A DNA stretch of 64,000 nt from Streptantibioticus silvisoli (GCF_027947535.2 NZ_JAAGKO020000005.1:186001-250000); one strand, 5' to 3'. Positions 1 through 8,842 are shown, counted from the first letter of the stretch. Made by a program: numbers and translations. The notes: generated by a model from the sequence alone, not told the origin.

Positions 1-1377
1 GGTGCCGTGCGGCCGGCCGAAGCCGACGTTGTCCAGGGCCGGGAACTTGTAGCGGGTGAAGTCCTGGAAGACCACCGCGGTCCGTGCCCGATGGGCCCGC
101 AGGTCCGTGATCGGCGTGCCGTCGTGCAGCAGCCGCCCGCTGTCCGGCGGGTAGAGCCCGGCCAGCAGGTGGGCGAGCGTCGTCTTGCCCGACCCGTTCA
201 CCCCCACGAGGGCCACCACCTGACCCGGCTCGACCGCCAGGCTCACCTCCCGCACCGCCGGGCTGTCCGCACCGGGGTAGGTGAAACTCAGGCGTTCGGC
301 ACGCAACGGACCCAACTCGTTCCGTGGCGAAGGCAGTTGTTGGCGGACCGGCGCTGTCGCGGCCGCCGGGGCGACGGGGCCCGCAGCGGTGAAGCTCCAC
401 AGATCGGTCAGGCGCAGCAGATTCTCGCCGATACCGGTGAGCATGCCCGCGAACGCGTTGAGCCGTACCGAGAGCAGCCACACCCCCGCCACGGCGGTCC
501 CGGCCACGGACAGGGGCAGCAGATGACGGGCCGCCGCCCACCACAGGGCGCCGACCGCCAGGCACGTCAGCGCCCCGCCGGTGGCCTGGGCCGCCATCCG
601 GCGCCGCGCGTGGGCCTTCAGCAGGGCCTCGGTGTCGCGGACCTCGCGCGCGTACTGGTCCTGCCAGCGCCCGGTCAGCACGGCCCCGAGGTCCAGGGCC
701 CGGATCTCCTTGGCCTCCTGGCGGCCGGTGAGCAGCTGTTCGAGGTACTCCCGCAGCCGCCGGCCCTCCGACAGCCCATGGTGCAGGTCGTGGTGCGCGT
801 CGCGCTCCTTTCCCGCGGCCCTGATCCCGGGAACGGCGCCGAGCAGCACGAGCGGGAGCAGCCACCACGCCATCAGGACGAACGCCCCTCCCACCGCCAG
901 CACGGTCAGAGCCGCCTGGAAGGCGGTGACGAGGAGGACGACGGCCATGGCGGGCTGGCGCCGCGAGGCGAACACCGCTCGCTGGAGACCGTCGTGGAAG
1001 TCGGGCTCCTCGAACCGGGGCAACTCGGCCGCCGCCGCGGCCTGGAGCACCATCCCGGCCACCAACCGGTCCACCTTGACCGTCAGCACCGCCATCCGCG
1101 CCGCGCCGGACAACCGCAGGGCGCCGGCCGCCGCGCCCGCCACCAGCAGCACGACGACGGCCGGCACGACCACCGGCGACCGCCCGGCCGCCGCGGGGCC
1201 GTGCGCCAGTACCGACCCGAACACCGTCTGCACGACGACCAGTCCTCCGGCCATCGCGCCCGCCAGGAGAACCTGTACCAGGACCACGTGGACCAGCGCC
1301 CGCCGGTCCGCCCGCCAGGCGAGACGGACGGCGAAGGCCGCCGAGGACCACAGGACACCCACACGTCGATCAGCCAC
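1..1377 (-). CDS. ABC exporter, fused permease-ATPase (3' end beyond the window)
   Basis: Half-transporter that would dimerise in the membrane and export an unknown substrate using ATP. The 459 visible residues hold a hydrophobic membrane domain (roughly residues 20-300) and then the start of the nucleotide-binding domain, with Walker A GVNGSGKT near residue 391 and a Q-loop FQD near residue 430. The signature motif, Walker B and stop codon lie past the left edge. GTG at 1377 is chosen because GAAGGAG sits about 5 nt upstream; the frame stays open to base 1. Similar exporters often lie in peptide or secondary-metabolite loci, but the substrate cannot be told here. Confidence 0.88.
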   Translation of the reverse strand, partial: MADRRVGVLWSSAAFAVRLAWRADRRALVHVVLVQVLLAGAMAGGLVVVQTVFGSVLAHGPAAAGRSPVVVPAVVVLLVAGAAAGALRLSGAARMAVLTVKVDRLVAGMVLQAAAAAELPRFEEPDFHDGLQRAVFASRRQPAMAVVLLVTAFQAALTVLAVGGAFVLMAWWLLPLVLLGAVPGIRAAGKERDAHHDLHHGLSEGRRLREYLEQLLTGRQEAKEIRALDLGAVLTGRWQDQYAREVRDTEALLKAHARRRMAAQATGGALTCLAVGALWWAAARHLLPLSVAGTAVAGVWLLSVRLNAFAGMLTGIGENLLRLTDLWSFTAAGPVAPAAATAPVRQQLPSPRNELGPLRAERLSFTYPGADSPAVREVSLAVEPGQVVALVGVNGSGKTTLAHLLAGLYPPDSGRLLHDGTPITDLRAHRARTAVVFQDFTRYKFPALDNVGFGRPHGT

Positions 1378-1812
1378 CGCGGCTCCTTCCCGAGCCCTGG
1401 CGGACTCCTTGCGGAGCCCCCGGACCGATAACGGCCCGCAGCGGCCCGGGGTTACCGTCGGCCTAGGTGGCGCGAGCCGCCGTCCGCGCGACGGCCCCGG
1501 CGAGCGGCGGCAACGACGGCCGCCTCCGCTTGCACCGGTTGCCGCATGCCGGTCGCGCCGCGCCGCGGTGCCGGAGTCGTCGGCGCGACAGGAGGGCGTC
1601 CCGGCCAGAGCCGGCTTACGCCGGTCACCCGGGGGAGCCGGTCCGGGGCGGGCTGCCGCGGCGATCGGGATCGTCACCGTGTTGCTGATGGCGGGGCCGG
1701 AGCCGGCTCGGCCTTCCCCCTCGGTCACGCACTCGGTGCGGTGTCCATCAGCCGGTGCGGTGTCGATCAGGAACGGAAACCCGCCTGCCGGGGACGGCAC
1801 GCCTGCCTCCGG
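1378..1812. other. Intergenic stretch, no gene recognised
   Basis: The stretch separates the 5' end of the ABC exporter from the 3' end of the Lrp-type regulator. Open frames exist on both strands but none has an SD site, plausible domain or persuasive codon pattern. It should hold the exporter promoter, which I cannot place. Confidence 0.5.
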
Positions 1813-2859
1813 TCACGTTCGCGTACGGGACGGCTTGACGAGGCGATCGCCGGACAGCAGCGTGCCGGCCTGCTTGACGTGCTGGAGTACCGGGGAGATC
1901 TCCATGCTCTGCAGGCCGGCCAGCGACCCGATGCGATCCGAGGTGAACTCGAACAGGTCGTCGAGGTCCCGGCAGTGGGCGACGGCGTGGATGTTGCAGG
2001 GCCCGGAGACGGCCGCGGCGAAGGCGATCTCGGGTTCCCGCGCGAGCGCGCGCCCGACGCTCTTGACCGCCGACGGATGCACGCGCAGCCACAGGTTCGC
2101 CCGGGCGTGGTAGCCCAGAGCGGCCGCGGCGATCTCGACGTCGATGTGGACCACGCGGCTGACGAGCAAGGCGTGAAGGCGGCGTGACACGCGCCCCGGC
2201 GTGGAGTCGGCGGCCGCAGCGAGGTCGACGAGACCGGCGCGGCCGTCCGCGGCGAGCGTGGCGAGAATCCGCTCGTCCTCAACGGTGAGCCGCACGGGAT
2301 CACGGTTGACGACCGGGGATTCGGTGAACGGGGAACCCTCGCTCCCGAGCATGGCCTCCTGCTCCGGCGACAGCACGCCCCGCAGGGCAGCCCAGTAGTG
2401 GCCGCGGCCTCCCATGAACTGGCGCAGCATGGCGAAGGCGTTGATGTCGAGCACCGCCGCGGTACGCGGAAGCCGTTGACCGAGCAGGTCCTCGCGCTGT
2501 TCGCGGGTCCGGGACTGGGTCGCGCAGGTGATCTCGCAGCCCGCCGCGCTCAGGGCCACCCAGTTGACGTCGTCGCGCCTGGCGAGTGCGTCGGCGATCG
2601 CCGCGACGCTGCCGGGGCGGCACCGCAGCCGCACCAGCCACCTGCTCTGTCCCAGCGCCCCCGGGTTGAGCACGCCGGCGACGCGGATGACACCGTCGGC
2701 ACGCAGCCGGCGGTACCGGCGGTTGACGGCGCTCTCGGTGAGGCCCAGCGCGACCGCCATCGAGGCGAAGGAAGCCCGCGGCGCGATCTGAAGCGCTCGA
2801 ATGATTCGCACATCGTCGGGCTGCACGGCGACGGAATCAGACATCGAAGCGTCTGTCAT
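1813..2859 (-). CDS. Double-module Lrp/AsnC family transcriptional regulator
   Basis: DNA-binding feast/famine-type regulator of 348 residues, about twice the usual Lrp length. Two tandem copies are visible: winged HTH near residues 10-55 and ligand-binding (RAM-like) part near 65-145, then a second HTH near 180-225 beginning LTVEDERILATLA and a second ligand domain near 235-320. Such duplicated Lrp proteins are common in actinomycetes and usually act next to the gene they control. Here the divergent neighbour across a repeat array is an SDR dehydrogenase. ATG at 2859 has no SD; TAGGAT lies exactly 7 nt upstream, fitting a leaderless mRNA. An ATG at 2844 is a possible alternative start. The effector is unknown. 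Confidence 0.88.
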   Translation of the reverse strand: MTDASMSDSVAVQPDDVRIIRALQIAPRASFASMAVALGLTESAVNRRYRRLRADGVIRVAGVLNPGALGQSRWLVRLRCRPGSVAAIADALARRDDVNWVALSAAGCEITCATQSRTREQREDLLGQRLPRTAAVLDINAFAMLRQFMGGRGHYWAALRGVLSPEQEAMLGSEGSPFTESPVVNRDPVRLTVEDERILATLAADGRAGLVDLAAAADSTPGRVSRRLHALLVSRVVHIDVEIAAAALGYHARANLWLRVHPSAVKSVGRALAREPEIAFAAAVSGPCNIHAVAHCRDLDDLFEFTSDRIGSLAGLQSMEISPVLQHVKQAGTLLSGDRLVKPSRTRT

Positions 2860-2866
2860 GGGAGGA

Positions 2867-2872
2867 ATCCTA
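2867..2872 (-). promoter_or_regulatory. -10 element for leaderless lrp-type gene
   Basis: TAGGAT reads on the minus strand with 7 nt to the ATG at 2859, so transcription would start at or beside the start codon. No clear -35 was found 17-19 nt further upstream. The call rests on position and consensus only. Confidence 0.5.
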
Positions 2873-2904
2873 CAGACGGGCCCCCGCGACTCGCCCCGGC
2901 GACA

Positions 2905-3110
2905 GCACGGCGGACAGACTTGCCACGTACGACGGCACGGCGGACGGATCGCCACGTAAGGACCGCACGGCGGACCGCTTCGTCACGTAAGGCGTAAGGC
3001 CATAAGGCGTACGCGGCTCCCCGTACGGCCGAACGGCGGACCGACGTCCCCCGTACGGCCCGGCGGCGGACCGCCCCGCCCCGCACCACCGCGCGGCGGA
3101 CCGACCCGCC
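2905..3110. repeat. 30-bp tandem repeat array (degenerate)
   Basis: The core CGGCGGAC recurs at 2908, 2938, 2968, 3034, 3064 and 3094, that is every 30 bp with one decayed unit near 3000. The first three copies share most of a unit starting GCACGGCGGAC. The array fills the divergent space between the Lrp-type regulator and the SDR gene. Because the period is a multiple of three, the minus strand reads as a decapeptide-repeat ORF (2856-3116) rich in VRRAV. Confidence 0.8.
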
Positions 3111-3240
3111 CCGCACAGATCACGCCCCACAGCGGCCGCACCGGCCGACGCCTCGCCGAGGCATCGGTGACGGATGCGACCGACCGGGTTCACCACGCGC
3201 AGAACGAAACGCGAAGAACGAAGAACGGAGATGACGCCGG

Positions 3241-3957
3241 ATGTCATCGACTGTCACCGGCCGGCACACGCCGACCGCTCTCATCATCGGGGCCTCGCGC
3301 GGCCTCGGCCACGCGATGGCTGCCGAATTCCTCGACCGGGGCTGGCACGTGATCGGCACGGTCCGCGACACCACCGCCCGAACGCCCCTGCACGATCTCG
3401 CGGACCGGGCCGACGGGCGCGTCACCATCGAGCGTCTCGACATCAACGAGCCCGACCACCTGGCGCCCCTGCGCGAGCGTCTCGCGCGACGCCGGCTCGA
3501 CCTGCTCTTCGTCAACGCGGGCACCACGAACAACGAGCAGACACCGATCGGCGCGGTGCCGACCGCCGATTTCGTCGAGGTGATGATCACCAACGCTCTC
3601 AGCCCCATGCGGGTCATCGAGGCGCTCGAAGACCTCGTGACCCCCACCGGGCTCATCGGAGCGATGTCGTCCGGTCAGGGCAGCATCACGAACAACACGA
3701 CCGCGGGCCGCGAGGTCTACCGGGGAAGCAAGGCGGCCCTGAACATGTTCATGCGCAGCTTCGCGGCCCGGCAGGCCGGGACGCGGCGCGCCTTCGTGCT
3801 CCTGGCGCCCGGCTGGATCCGCACCGCACTCGGTGGGCCGGACGCACCGTTCACCGTCGAGGAGAGCGTCCCGCTCCTGGTGGACGTCCTGTTGTCCCGA
3901 CTGGGCACGCCCGGCCCGGCGTTTCTGGACCGCTCGGGTCGGACCGTGCCCTGGTGA
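3241..3957 (+). CDS. Short-chain dehydrogenase/reductase (SDR)
   Basis: NAD(P)-dependent cytosolic oxidoreductase of 238 residues, normal SDR length. The Rossmann glycine motif GASRGLG lies at residues 17-23, an NAG motif near 95, the active-site Ser in MSSGQGS near 143 and the Tyr-Lys pair in YRGSK at 160/164. ATG at 3241 has GGAG about 10 nt upstream. It is divergent from the double Lrp-type regulator, a likely controller. The SDR at 40927-41661 is a close relative with the same unusual MSSGQGS and VYRGSKAALN blocks, so the two are probably paralogues. The substrate is unknown. Confidence 0.88.
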   Translation: MSSTVTGRHTPTALIIGASRGLGHAMAAEFLDRGWHVIGTVRDTTARTPLHDLADRADGRVTIERLDINEPDHLAPLRERLARRRLDLLFVNAGTTNNEQTPIGAVPTADFVEVMITNALSPMRVIEALEDLVTPTGLIGAMSSGQGSITNNTTAGREVYRGSKAALNMFMRSFAARQAGTRRAFVLLAPGWIRTALGGPDAPFTVEESVPLLVDVLLSRLGTPGPAFLDRSGRTVPW

Positions 3958-4030
3958 CTTCGTGCTGCGGCCTTCGCCCCGGTGTTTTCATCGGGTGACT
4001 TCGCCCTGCTGCCTTCGCTCGGGTGACTTC
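3953..4030. repeat. Short direct repeats at the 3' end of the SDR gene
   Basis: A 25-mer beginning GGTGACTTCG occurs at 3953 and again at 3994 with three mismatches, and a partial third copy starts at 4022. The first copy overlaps the stop codon of the SDR gene. Small local duplication; no function is evident. Confidence 0.6.
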
Positions 4031-4120
4031 CGCCGCCCGGCCGTTGCGGACGCCCGGGCGACGACCGGAAACCCGTCGGCAGTCCGGCCGCTCGAACGCC
4101 CGGACCGCCTCGCCGGCCGT

Positions 4121-4162
4121 GTCACCCGCGCCGGGACGGTTTCCCGGTACCGGGCGGGTGAC
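4121..4162. terminator. Compound hairpin, bidirectional terminator
   Basis: Outer arms GTCACCCGC and GCGGGTGAC pair perfectly over 9 bp and enclose an inner perfect stem CCGGGA/TCCCGG. It lies between two convergent SDR genes, 13 nt past the stop of the minus-strand one, and has no T-tract, as is usual in Streptomyces. Confidence 0.75.
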
Positions 4163-4175
4163 GCGGGGAGTGGGG

Positions 4176-5012
4176 CTACGCGGCGGGGAAGTCGGTGGAC
4201 AGGGCCAGTTCGCGCCACTGGTCGAGTTCCTCGGCGACGGAGGCGAGCTTGCCCTCGACGAGGTTCACGCAGTCGCTGCCGAGTTGCAGGCGCAGCGGCG
4301 GCTCGGCGGCGACGGCCAGTCGCCGGATGGCGGCCACGGCCTTGACGGGGTCCCCGGGTTGCTTGCCGTTGTTGGCCGCCATCGCCGTGTAGAGCGTGCC
4401 GACCGTGTCGGCGTAGGCCGGGATGTCGGAACCGGCCTGGCGCTTGCTGTCCGCGCTCAGGAACTCGGTGCGGAAGGAGCCGGGTTCCACGACGGTGACG
4501 TGGATGCCCAGGGGGCCGAGTTCGCCGCGCAGCGCCTCGGTGATCGATTCGACGGCGAACTTGCTGGCGCCGTACAGGCCCCGGCCCGCGCCGGCGGCGA
4601 AACCGGCGCTCGATCCGATGTTGAGGACGCGCCCCGCACCCTGGGCCCGCAGGGTCGGAAGCGCCGCCCGGGTGACGTTGAGCAGGCCGAAGACGTTGGT
4701 GTCGAACAGCGCGCGTGCCTCGGCGTCGGTGATCTCCTCGACGCTGCCGAACAGCCCGTAGCCGGCGTTGTTGACCAGCACGTCGATCCGCCCGAAGCGT
4801 TCGGTGGCCGCCGCCACCGCCGCGCTGGCCTGCTCCTGGTCGGTGACGTCGAGCGCCACGGCCAGCAGTGAGTCGCCGGCCTCGGGAAGGGCGTCGAGGA
4901 CCGCTTGCGGGTTCCGGGCGGTCGCGACGACCTGGTCCCCGCCCGCGAGTGCCGCGGCGGCCAGTTCCTTGCCGAAGCCGCGCGAGGCGCCGGTGATGAA
5001 CCAAACAGACAT
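4176..5012 (-). CDS. SDR family oxidoreductase
   Basis: Classical SDR enzyme of 278 residues that would reduce or oxidise a small carbonyl/alcohol with NAD(P). It shows TGASRGFG at residues 7-14, NNAG near residue 90, IGSSAG with the catalytic Ser near 133 and YGASK with Tyr/Lys near 146/150. ATG at 5012 is chosen because GGAG lies 6 nt upstream; an in-frame ATG 24 nt earlier lacks an SD. It lies downstream of the XRE/MmyB regulator on the same strand, a pairing that recurs at 58.4-60 kb, which suggests regulation by that protein. Confidence 0.9.
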   Translation of the reverse strand: MSVWFITGASRGFGKELAAAALAGGDQVVATARNPQAVLDALPEAGDSLLAVALDVTDQEQASAAVAAATERFGRIDVLVNNAGYGLFGSVEEITDAEARALFDTNVFGLLNVTRAALPTLRAQGAGRVLNIGSSAGFAAGAGRGLYGASKFAVESITEALRGELGPLGIHVTVVEPGSFRTEFLSADSKRQAGSDIPAYADTVGTLYTAMAANNGKQPGDPVKAVAAIRRLAVAAEPPLRLQLGSDCVNLVEGKLASVAEELDQWRELALSTDFPAA

Positions 5013-5295
5013 GGTTGCTCCAGGGATAGGGGGCATCGGAAGGACACCCGTGGATCATGAGAGAGCCGTGGCCGTCAGGCCGTCAGGCATGCGGGCATCG
5101 GTGGCCACCGGGCCTGCCGGACGACGCGGATACGCGTCCCGGACAGGGCCTGCCGCACGAGGGTGCTGCCGCATCAGGGCGACGCGGATTTCCCGTGGTC
5201 CTCCGGTGGTGGTCGCCGCCCGCGCCGGCGCCGACCGTGGCGCGGGCGTGCGGGGACGTATCGGGACGTGCGGGAGTTCTGTCAGCTCCGCCGGG

Positions 5296-6201
5296 TCAGC
5301 GGATGCCCTTCTCCGCCGCTGGGCCGTCTTCCGCGGCCAGGTCCTGACGGCGCGAGGCGTGGCTGTCGCTCGCGGGGGTGGCGGCGTAGCTGCCCAGCAG
5401 GGCGAGGGCCTGGTCCTCGCGGCTGCCCGGCTCGGCGTGGTAGACGACCAGGTGCTGGCCGGGGGCGCTCGGGACGGTCAGATTCTCGAAGCGCAGGGAC
5501 AGCTCGCCCACGTCCGGGTGGGTCAGCCGCTTGATCTCGGCGGTCTTGGCCCGTACCTCCTGGCGACCCCACAAGCGGGCGAACTCGGGGCTGTTGACGC
5601 ACAGTTCCCCCACCAGCTCGACCAGCCGCGGGTCGTCGGGGTCGATGTTGGCGGCCCGCAGCGCCGCGACACACCCCTCGCCGATCCTGGCCCAGTCCCG
5701 GTAGAAGGCGCGGGCCGGTGGCATGAGGAAGATCGCGCGCAGCAGGTTGGTCTCCTCGCCCAGCCAGCTGAACAGTGCCTCACCGAGTGTGTTGGCCGCC
5801 AGGAGATCCATGTACCGGCCGTACACCAGCGCCGGAGTGCGGGGCCAGGCGTCCATCAAGGAGACCAGGCCGGGGGAGGCGTACTCCTGGTGGCGCGTGC
5901 GCCGGGAGCGCTGCGACGGGCCCGGTTCCGCCAGCCCGCGCAGGTAGGCGCTCGCCTCGTCCTCCAGCAGCAACGCCTCGGCCAGCGCCTGGACGACCTG
6001 CTGTGAGGGGTGCCTGTCGCGTCCCTGCTCCAGCCGGATGTAGTAGTCGGTGCTGATGCCCGCCAGCATCGCGACCTCTTCGCGTCGCAGGCCGGGCGTC
6101 CGGCGGGTCCCGGCGGGCATCCCGTGGTCCTCGGGGCGTACCCGTGCCCGCCGGGCCCGCAGAAACTCCCCCAGCCGTGGGGCGACCCGCCGCTCGGTCA
6201 T
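5296..6201 (-). CDS. XRE-family regulator with MmyB-like ligand domain
   Basis: DNA-binding regulator of 301 residues. The N-terminal helix-turn-helix (about residues 10-75) carries the family block RRTPGLRREEVAMLAG followed by DYYIRLEQGRD, and the C-terminal two thirds match the MmyB-like domain that often binds a fatty-acyl or similar ligand. ATG at 6201 follows a near-perfect SD GGAGGTGA. The SDR gene 283 bp downstream on the same strand is the likely target. The regulator at 58360-59163 is a paralogue, also next to an SDR. The ligand is unknown. Confidence 0.9.
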   Translation of the reverse strand: MTERRVAPRLGEFLRARRARVRPEDHGMPAGTRRTPGLRREEVAMLAGISTDYYIRLEQGRDRHPSQQVVQALAEALLLEDEASAYLRGLAEPGPSQRSRRTRHQEYASPGLVSLMDAWPRTPALVYGRYMDLLAANTLGEALFSWLGEETNLLRAIFLMPPARAFYRDWARIGEGCVAALRAANIDPDDPRLVELVGELCVNSPEFARLWGRQEVRAKTAEIKRLTHPDVGELSLRFENLTVPSAPGQHLVVYHAEPGSREDQALALLGSYAATPASDSHASRRQDLAAEDGPAAEKGIR

Positions 6202-6519
6202 CTCATCACCTCCGTACCCGTCCGACGAGCTCCTGCCGTCCTGTGCCCTCCACGCTACAAAGCGGCCGATCGAACCGGGTAGCCCCGCCACACCCACCTT
6301 CGCACCGCACCGGCGCCGGGGGCGTTGACGGTGCGTGTCGGCGGTGAGACGGACGGTCGGGCGCGGGATGACCGCCCCGGCGGTGCGATCCGCGGGGCGG
6401 GTCGGCACGCGTCGCCCCGGGGCCCGGCCGGCGTCCGCTACGACGGGTGGCCGGCGACGGCTCACCCCGCGCCCGCTCCCGAAGCGGTCGCCCCCGGCGC
6501 CCGGTACGCCCGCCGGGAC
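6202..6519. other. Intergenic stretch, no gene recognised
   Basis: It lies between the 5' end of the XRE regulator and the 3' end of the phosphotransferase. Nothing beyond the regulator's SD could be identified. Confidence 0.5.
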
Positions 6520-7536
6520 TTACCCCCTCCGCTCGCCTGCGCCCACCAGCTCACGCAGCTGACGGTCGAGGGCCGGCAGTTCGTCCCGCTGCCCGCTGAT
6601 CGTGAACCAGTTGTGGAGCTCGACGGCGAGCGCGATGCGGTAGAGGTGGAGCCGCGGGCGCCAGGCCACCGGCCAGGCGCCCGGGTGCGTTGCGGCCTCG
6701 TGGGCGCCGTAACCGGACAGCAGCCCGGCGATCTTCGTCGGGTCGCCCTGCAACGAGAACGCGTCGAGGCGTACGAAGTCCGTCAACGGATCGCCCGCGT
6801 GCATGTTGAGCGGGTCGATCAGGCCGGTCAGCGAACACCGGTCGTCCCCGGCCGGCTCCACCAGGAGGTTGGGCTCGTGCACGTCGCCGTGGCAGTAGGC
6901 GGGCCGGGGGCACGCGGCGAACGCCTCCGCGCGGTCGGCGACGTGTCCGGCGAGGGCGTTCACCAGGGCGGGGTCGGCGCCGTTCGCCCGGAAGCGGCGC
7001 AGCTCCCGGTCGAACACGCGGGCCATGTGCGCGCGGTTGTCCGGCAACGCGGTCCGGACCGCACCGTCGGCGTGGCCGGGGTCGCCGGCGGCGAGGTATC
7101 CGTAGCCGGGGGCGGGGACGGCGTGCAGGCGCCGCAGGACCTCGCCGACCTGCCGGTAGACGTCGTGGCGCTGAGCGGGCGTCAGCTCGTCGTCGACCGT
7201 CGTCAGCGTGCGCCCCGGCCGGAGCGAGGAGACGACGCAGGGGCGGTCGCCGAGCAGCTCGGCGCAGCGGCTGAAGGCCAGCACGCGCGGCGAGACGTCG
7301 ATACCGTGCCGCGTCAGGAAGCGCAGGGCGCGGGCCTCCCGGACCGCGGACACCAGGTCGTCGCGGCCGTGCACCTTCACCACGACCGGCGCGGTACCCG
7401 CGGCGGCGAAGTCCACCCGGTACGCGCCGGTGACCGACCCCTCGGCGAACCGTGTGACGGCGCGGACCGAACCGTACGCGGGCAGCAGACCGGTGAGGAG
7501 TCCGCCGGCGCTTTCCACCGTCAACACGTCTGACAC
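6520..7536 (-). CDS. Aminoglycoside phosphotransferase (APH) family kinase
   Basis: Protein-kinase-fold small-molecule phosphotransferase of 338 residues. The catalytic loop reads HGDVHEPN (HxDxxxxN type) near residue 215 and the metal-binding aspartate is in LIDP about 20 residues later; VVVKVHGRDDL near residue 45 supplies the ATP-binding lysine. Family members phosphorylate aminoglycosides, macrolides, homoserine, choline or fructosamine, so an antibiotic-resistance role is only one option. GTG at 7536 has no SD, but TATACT sits 6 nt upstream, indicating a leaderless mRNA. It stands alone, with no operon partner. Confidence 0.85.
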   Translation of the reverse strand: MSDVLTVESAGGLLTGLLPAYGSVRAVTRFAEGSVTGAYRVDFAAAGTAPVVVKVHGRDDLVSAVREARALRFLTRHGIDVSPRVLAFSRCAELLGDRPCVVSSLRPGRTLTTVDDELTPAQRHDVYRQVGEVLRRLHAVPAPGYGYLAAGDPGHADGAVRTALPDNRAHMARVFDRELRRFRANGADPALVNALAGHVADRAEAFAACPRPAYCHGDVHEPNLLVEPAGDDRCSLTGLIDPLNMHAGDPLTDFVRLDAFSLQGDPTKIAGLLSGYGAHEAATHPGAWPVAWRPRLHLYRIALAVELHNWFTISGQRDELPALDRQLRELVGAGERRG

Positions 7537-7542
7537 CGGGCA

Positions 7543-7548
7543 AGTATA
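7543..7548 (-). promoter_or_regulatory. -10 element for leaderless APH gene
   Basis: TATACT on the minus strand, 6 nt before the GTG start at 7536, close to the TAnnnT consensus. The -35 region is not distinctive. Confidence 0.5.
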
Positions 7549-7886
7549 GGGAGGACGGCACGCCGGCCGGCCCCGGAATCCCCCTGGGCGCCGCACCCGA
7601 ACGGCCGGCCGGACGCGGTCGCCGGCGGCGCCGCGAGCACGGTCGCCGGTGATCGGGACGCGGTCACGGCTGCGGCGGATGCCATCGCGGTCGGGGTGCG
7701 GAACACCGGTGCCGCGGGCCGGGCGGGCCACCGGTTGCCGGTACCTCCACGAGGACAGCGGCATCCTCGCGGAGCAGGCACCGAGAGGCACCGGCAAGCA
7801 CCGAAAGGCACCCCGCGGAGCCCGCGTACCCGGTCGGCGGTGCCGGGCGCGCGACCCGTGGTGCTCATCCGCCCGGGGCGGAACGC
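7549..7886. other. Intergenic stretch upstream of the APH gene
   Basis: No gene recognised on either strand; the open frames lack an SD and recognisable domains. Together with the terminator at 7887 it separates the APH gene from the secreted protein gene. Confidence 0.5.
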
Positions 7887-7921
7887 GGTGAGCCCCCGAC
7901 CGAAGCTGCCGAGGGCTCACC
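7887..7921 (-). terminator. Hairpin downstream of secreted propeller gene
   Basis: GGTGAGCCC pairs perfectly with GGGCTCACC across a 17-nt loop, 21 nt past the stop codon of the minus-strand gene. It fits a T-less high-GC terminator. Confidence 0.6.
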
Positions 7922-7942
7922 CGGGGCCGGGGCCGTCAGCTG

Positions 7943-8842
7943 TCACCAGCCTCCGTGGTCACGGCCCTGCTTGCCGCACGTGCGGCCGCTGTCCTCGACC
8001 GACGCGGCGCCGTACCACGACAGGCCGGCCGACGGAGCGACCACCTGCCGCAGCGGCAGCAGCCGGTCGGAGGGGGCGCGGGGCGGTGCCGGCAGGCGGT
8101 AGATGGCGCCGTTGGTGGCGGCGAGGAAGAGCCGGCCCCCGGAGACGGTGAGGCCGTAGAACCCGGTCCCGTTCGGGAGGTGGCCCACCACGGTGCGGCT
8201 GCCGTCGGGGTGGATGCGCACCAAGTGCTCGTCGCTCTCCGTCGCCGCGTCCTCGTCGACGGCCAGCAGGTCGTGGTCGCGCAGGGTGATGATGTCGCCC
8301 GCCAGCGATCGTCCCGGTGCCAGGCTGACGGGCAGTACGGTCGCCACGGCGGTGACCGGGTTGATCAGGTACAGCGTGTTCGCCGACGCGTCGCCGGCGA
8401 GCAGCATGCCGTCCGCACGCCGCGACAGCCCGTTGAGGAACTCCGTGGCCGGCACGCCGCTGATGGCGACCGAGGACAGGACCGCCCCGGTCGCCGGGTC
8501 GACGGTGTCCAGCCTGGTCGGGAGGCCCGACTCCAGCGCGTAGAGCCGGCTTCCGTTGGAGTTGGTGGCGATGTCGAAGTACGGGGACGCCACCGCGACG
8601 ATGTCCAGCAGCGCGCCGGACGGCGAGTACCGCCGCAGTTCGAACGGCGCGATGCTGTCGTTCACCCAGAACGACGGGTGGCACCGCGAATCGCCTCCGC
8701 GGTCCGTGGTCGAACAGCACGAGCGCGGCGAGGACGCGTCGGCGTGTGGCGTCACCCCCACCGACAGGGCACCCGTGAGGACCAGTCCCGCCGCGATACG
8801 CAAGCAGGCCAAAAGGCCGCGCGGTCCACTTCTCGGTTTCAT
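7943..8842 (-). CDS. Secreted beta-propeller-like protein
   Basis: Predicted exported protein of 299 residues. The N-terminus is MKPRSG, then a hydrophobic stretch (about residues 11-30) ending in a likely signal-peptidase site near HADAS. The body alternates blade-like segments such as LYALESGLPTRLDTVDP and ADGMLLAGDASANTLYLIN, resembling SMP-30/NHL or YncE-type propellers, with four cysteines in the first 30 mature residues and one near the C-terminus. ATG at 8842 is chosen for its signal peptide and a GAGG about 10 nt upstream. No catalytic residues stand out; it may bind a ligand or be a lactonase relative. The protein at 39279 has a similar plan. Confidence 0.7.
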   Translation of the reverse strand: MKPRSGPRGLLACLRIAAGLVLTGALSVGVTPHADASSPRSCCSTTDRGGDSRCHPSFWVNDSIAPFELRRYSPSGALLDIVAVASPYFDIATNSNGSRLYALESGLPTRLDTVDPATGAVLSSVAISGVPATEFLNGLSRRADGMLLAGDASANTLYLINPVTAVATVLPVSLAPGRSLAGDIITLRDHDLLAVDEDAATESDEHLVRIHPDGSRTVVGHLPNGTGFYGLTVSGGRLFLAATNGAIYRLPAPPRAPSDRLLPLRQVVAPSAGLSWYGAASVEDSGRTCGKQGRDHGGW

